Origin: Toxoplasma gondii ME49
Taxonomy: Eukaryota; Apicomplexa; Conoidasida; Eucoccidiorida; Sarcocystidae
Length of the DNA: 64,000 nt
Direction: 5' to 3'
Assembly (NCBI RefSeq): GCF_000006565.2
Contig: NC_031474.1
Location: 4,313,662-4,377,661, forward strand
Numbering within the stretch: position 1 is the stretch's first letter; each line of letters opens with the position of its first letter. A program made the translations under genes and the position numbers. Below the pieces are notes generated by a model. That model did not search any database. It worked only from the letters and a program-made list of their open reading frames with translations, and was not told where the DNA came from. Shown one piece after another: positions 62,336-64,000 of this stretch.

Positions 62336-63599
62336 GAACCTTCACCTCAGAAAAACACGTTCACAGAAAAACCTAGAAATGCCATTCGACGCGTAAATGG
62401 ATCCTTTAGAGCTTCGAAGGCGTCACCTTTGGCTGCTCAGCCTCGTGGTAGCTTGTAGTCTGGCGAGCAAGCGTGGAAGCCGCGGTTCTCTTGATATACT
62501 CAGTCCAGCCTCCATTTGCACACGAACACTTGTGGCCTCTATCTTCTGTTTCGCTCTGTCTTCTCGTTCTTCTCCTCTTCGTCTCTTTCTCTAGGTTTTG
62601 AGGTGTGTGGCGCATGCAGGGGAAAGTCAAGACCTCGCAGTTCGGCTCCCTCCACAAACACACATCCACTGTGCCTCCTACGTGATCCGTGCGTACCCAT
62701 CAGCTAATTACCAGCTTGCACGTGAAAATACGGTTTCGTACCTCTGTGGAGAAACGTCTCTGTACAACTACGTTCTATCGACACCTGTGGACTCGCCTCT
62801 ACGCGAAGGCAGTGAAAGGAAAGCGAAGCAAGTGAGGAAGGGAAGAGAAGGGGAGGGCTCAGCAGATAAAAGAGAGGAGACATGCCTTCGCGTTTGGGAG
62901 CAGGCCGAACTAAACCTCGATCGCATATGGGTGAGAGCAGAGCCACATGCCGCCGCGCAAACGAGTTCATTGACCGGACAGATGTTCTGCATTTGAGACG
63001 CAAAACGACGTTCACCTATCCACGTCCAGGCCCGAACGTAACATGTGTAACCGAGTTTCGATTTAGATGCACATATGGGCACAATTCATCCTTGTACGGT
63101 TTGTACCTACTTGACTCCTCAGTTTAAGTTAAGGAGCCCTTTGTTTATGGCTTGGACGCTTTTAAACGGCAAAAGCGTCGCTTCGCTCGGCCGTCTCTCT
63201 AACGCACCTTGAATGCAGCGTAGAGCACGCAGTCTCGCCGACTCTCGGCGGCGGCGAAGAAGATGAATGCTGACAGAGAAGAAAACAAGAGCTAAGGAAC
63301 ACAACAATCACAGACTGTTTGTCAAGGCGCAACGCCTGGACTGTCGCCACAAAGAAACGTCCGCAGAAACCTCTTCTAAGAGCCTTGGAAAAACACATAT
63401 ACTTAATCGAAAACTGGACGAAGCCACCGACGCCGGAAGGACTAAGCTGTCCCCTTACACAGAAGTGGACCATTCGGGAGTCCACTCTCGTTGACGCAGA
63501 TTGATAGACCGAAGGATTTCGCACACACGAACACTGGGAAGCAGAGAAAAGTTCCAAGCAAATAAACGAGAGATTGGAGAAACGGGCGAAAAAACGAGT
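62336..63599. other. Region without a confident gene
   Basis: Many overlapping short frames. A few minus-strand segments flanked by plausible splice sites, for example 63196-63260 after CTCTGTCAG, could be exons of the same minus-strand gene. I could not assemble them into one consistent model. Confidence 0.35.
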
Positions 63600-63780
63600 C
63601 GACCTGTCGGGCAGAAACGAAGTTCGCAGCAGTGCACGCATTTGTTTCGGGGAACGCAGAAGGACAGGATACTTCGAAAGAGAAAAGAGAAAATCCTGAC
63701 CCGCCGAGTCTTCGTAGCGAAGGAGAAAGTAGCGCGGGCGACCGTCGGTCACATGCTGCTGAAGGAGCGCTGAAAAAGTA
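63600..63780 (-). CDS. Possible internal exon of a minus-strand gene
   Basis: After a pyrimidine-rich acceptor (ACTTTTTCAG) the minus strand reads ALLQQHVTDGRPRYFLLRY then EDSAGQDFLFSLSKYPVLL, a balanced globular-looking sequence unlike the surrounding frames. The donor may be CAG|GTCGAC near 63602. It may belong to the same gene as the exon at 61964-62335, but no complete phase-consistent chain could be built, so this is tentative. Confidence 0.3.
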
Positions 63781-64000
63781 CGCATGAAAAGCATGTTGTG
63801 TCCTACGTGAGAAGAACAATCTCATAAACACTCGCGGTTAAGGAGAGACGAAATCTCTTTTCCTTCAGACACAGGCCACAGAACGCAGACCTCAACCGCG
63901 CACCACGGCGACTCTCTATACATCTGGAGAGAAATACGCACACAGGCACATCTGCAGCTTTACCAAGGAGTCCAGAAAGATATCCGTCTCTCTATGCATC

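Overview
The window reads as nuclear DNA of a coccidian apicomplexan, most likely Toxoplasma gondii or a close relative (Neospora, Hammondia). The evidence is near-balanced base composition, genes of about 6 to 14 exons with canonical GT/AG introns of 0.2 to 1 kb, long low-complexity insertions inside conserved domains, (TA)n microsatellites, and protein families typical of the group (TSP1 adhesin-like proteins, RAP proteins, secreted PP2C-like proteins, ciliary genes kept for the microgamete). No database could be searched. Family calls rest on motifs read by eye. Exon models were checked by requiring reading-frame phase to close across each intron.

Left part (1-15.1 kb): two minus-strand genes for membrane proteins. 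The first (93-10758) is a 10-exon gene for a protein of about 1,906 aa with a hydrophobic N-terminus, three TSP1-like units and one C-terminal membrane span with a long cytoplasmic tail. The second (12582-15085) is a smaller single-pass membrane protein of unknown function with a glycine/proline/tyrosine-rich C-terminus.

Middle (17.5-39.1 kb): two plus-strand genes. The first (17565-26840) encodes an outer-dynein-arm docking protein of the ODA10/CCDC151 (ODAD3) class, carrying an acidic tail of roughly 830 aa. The second (29168-39111) encodes a protein of about 2,200 aa ending in a split RAP domain, probably an organellar RNA-binding factor.

Right part (40.4-64 kb): a 228-aa charged coiled-coil protein (minus), a signal-peptide PP2C-like protein lacking key metal ligands (minus, about 435 aa), a 1,213-aa protein with ciliary-type coiled-coil motifs (plus, 54044-60150), and the 3' end of a minus-strand gene that probably continues past the right edge.

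One to three of the seven complete genes look ciliary, which would fit expression in the flagellated male gamete. No rRNA, convincing tRNA, CRISPR or insertion sequence was seen. Long intergenic stretches hold a few small repeats, one strong intronic hairpin and one unexplained 1.1-kb ORF.
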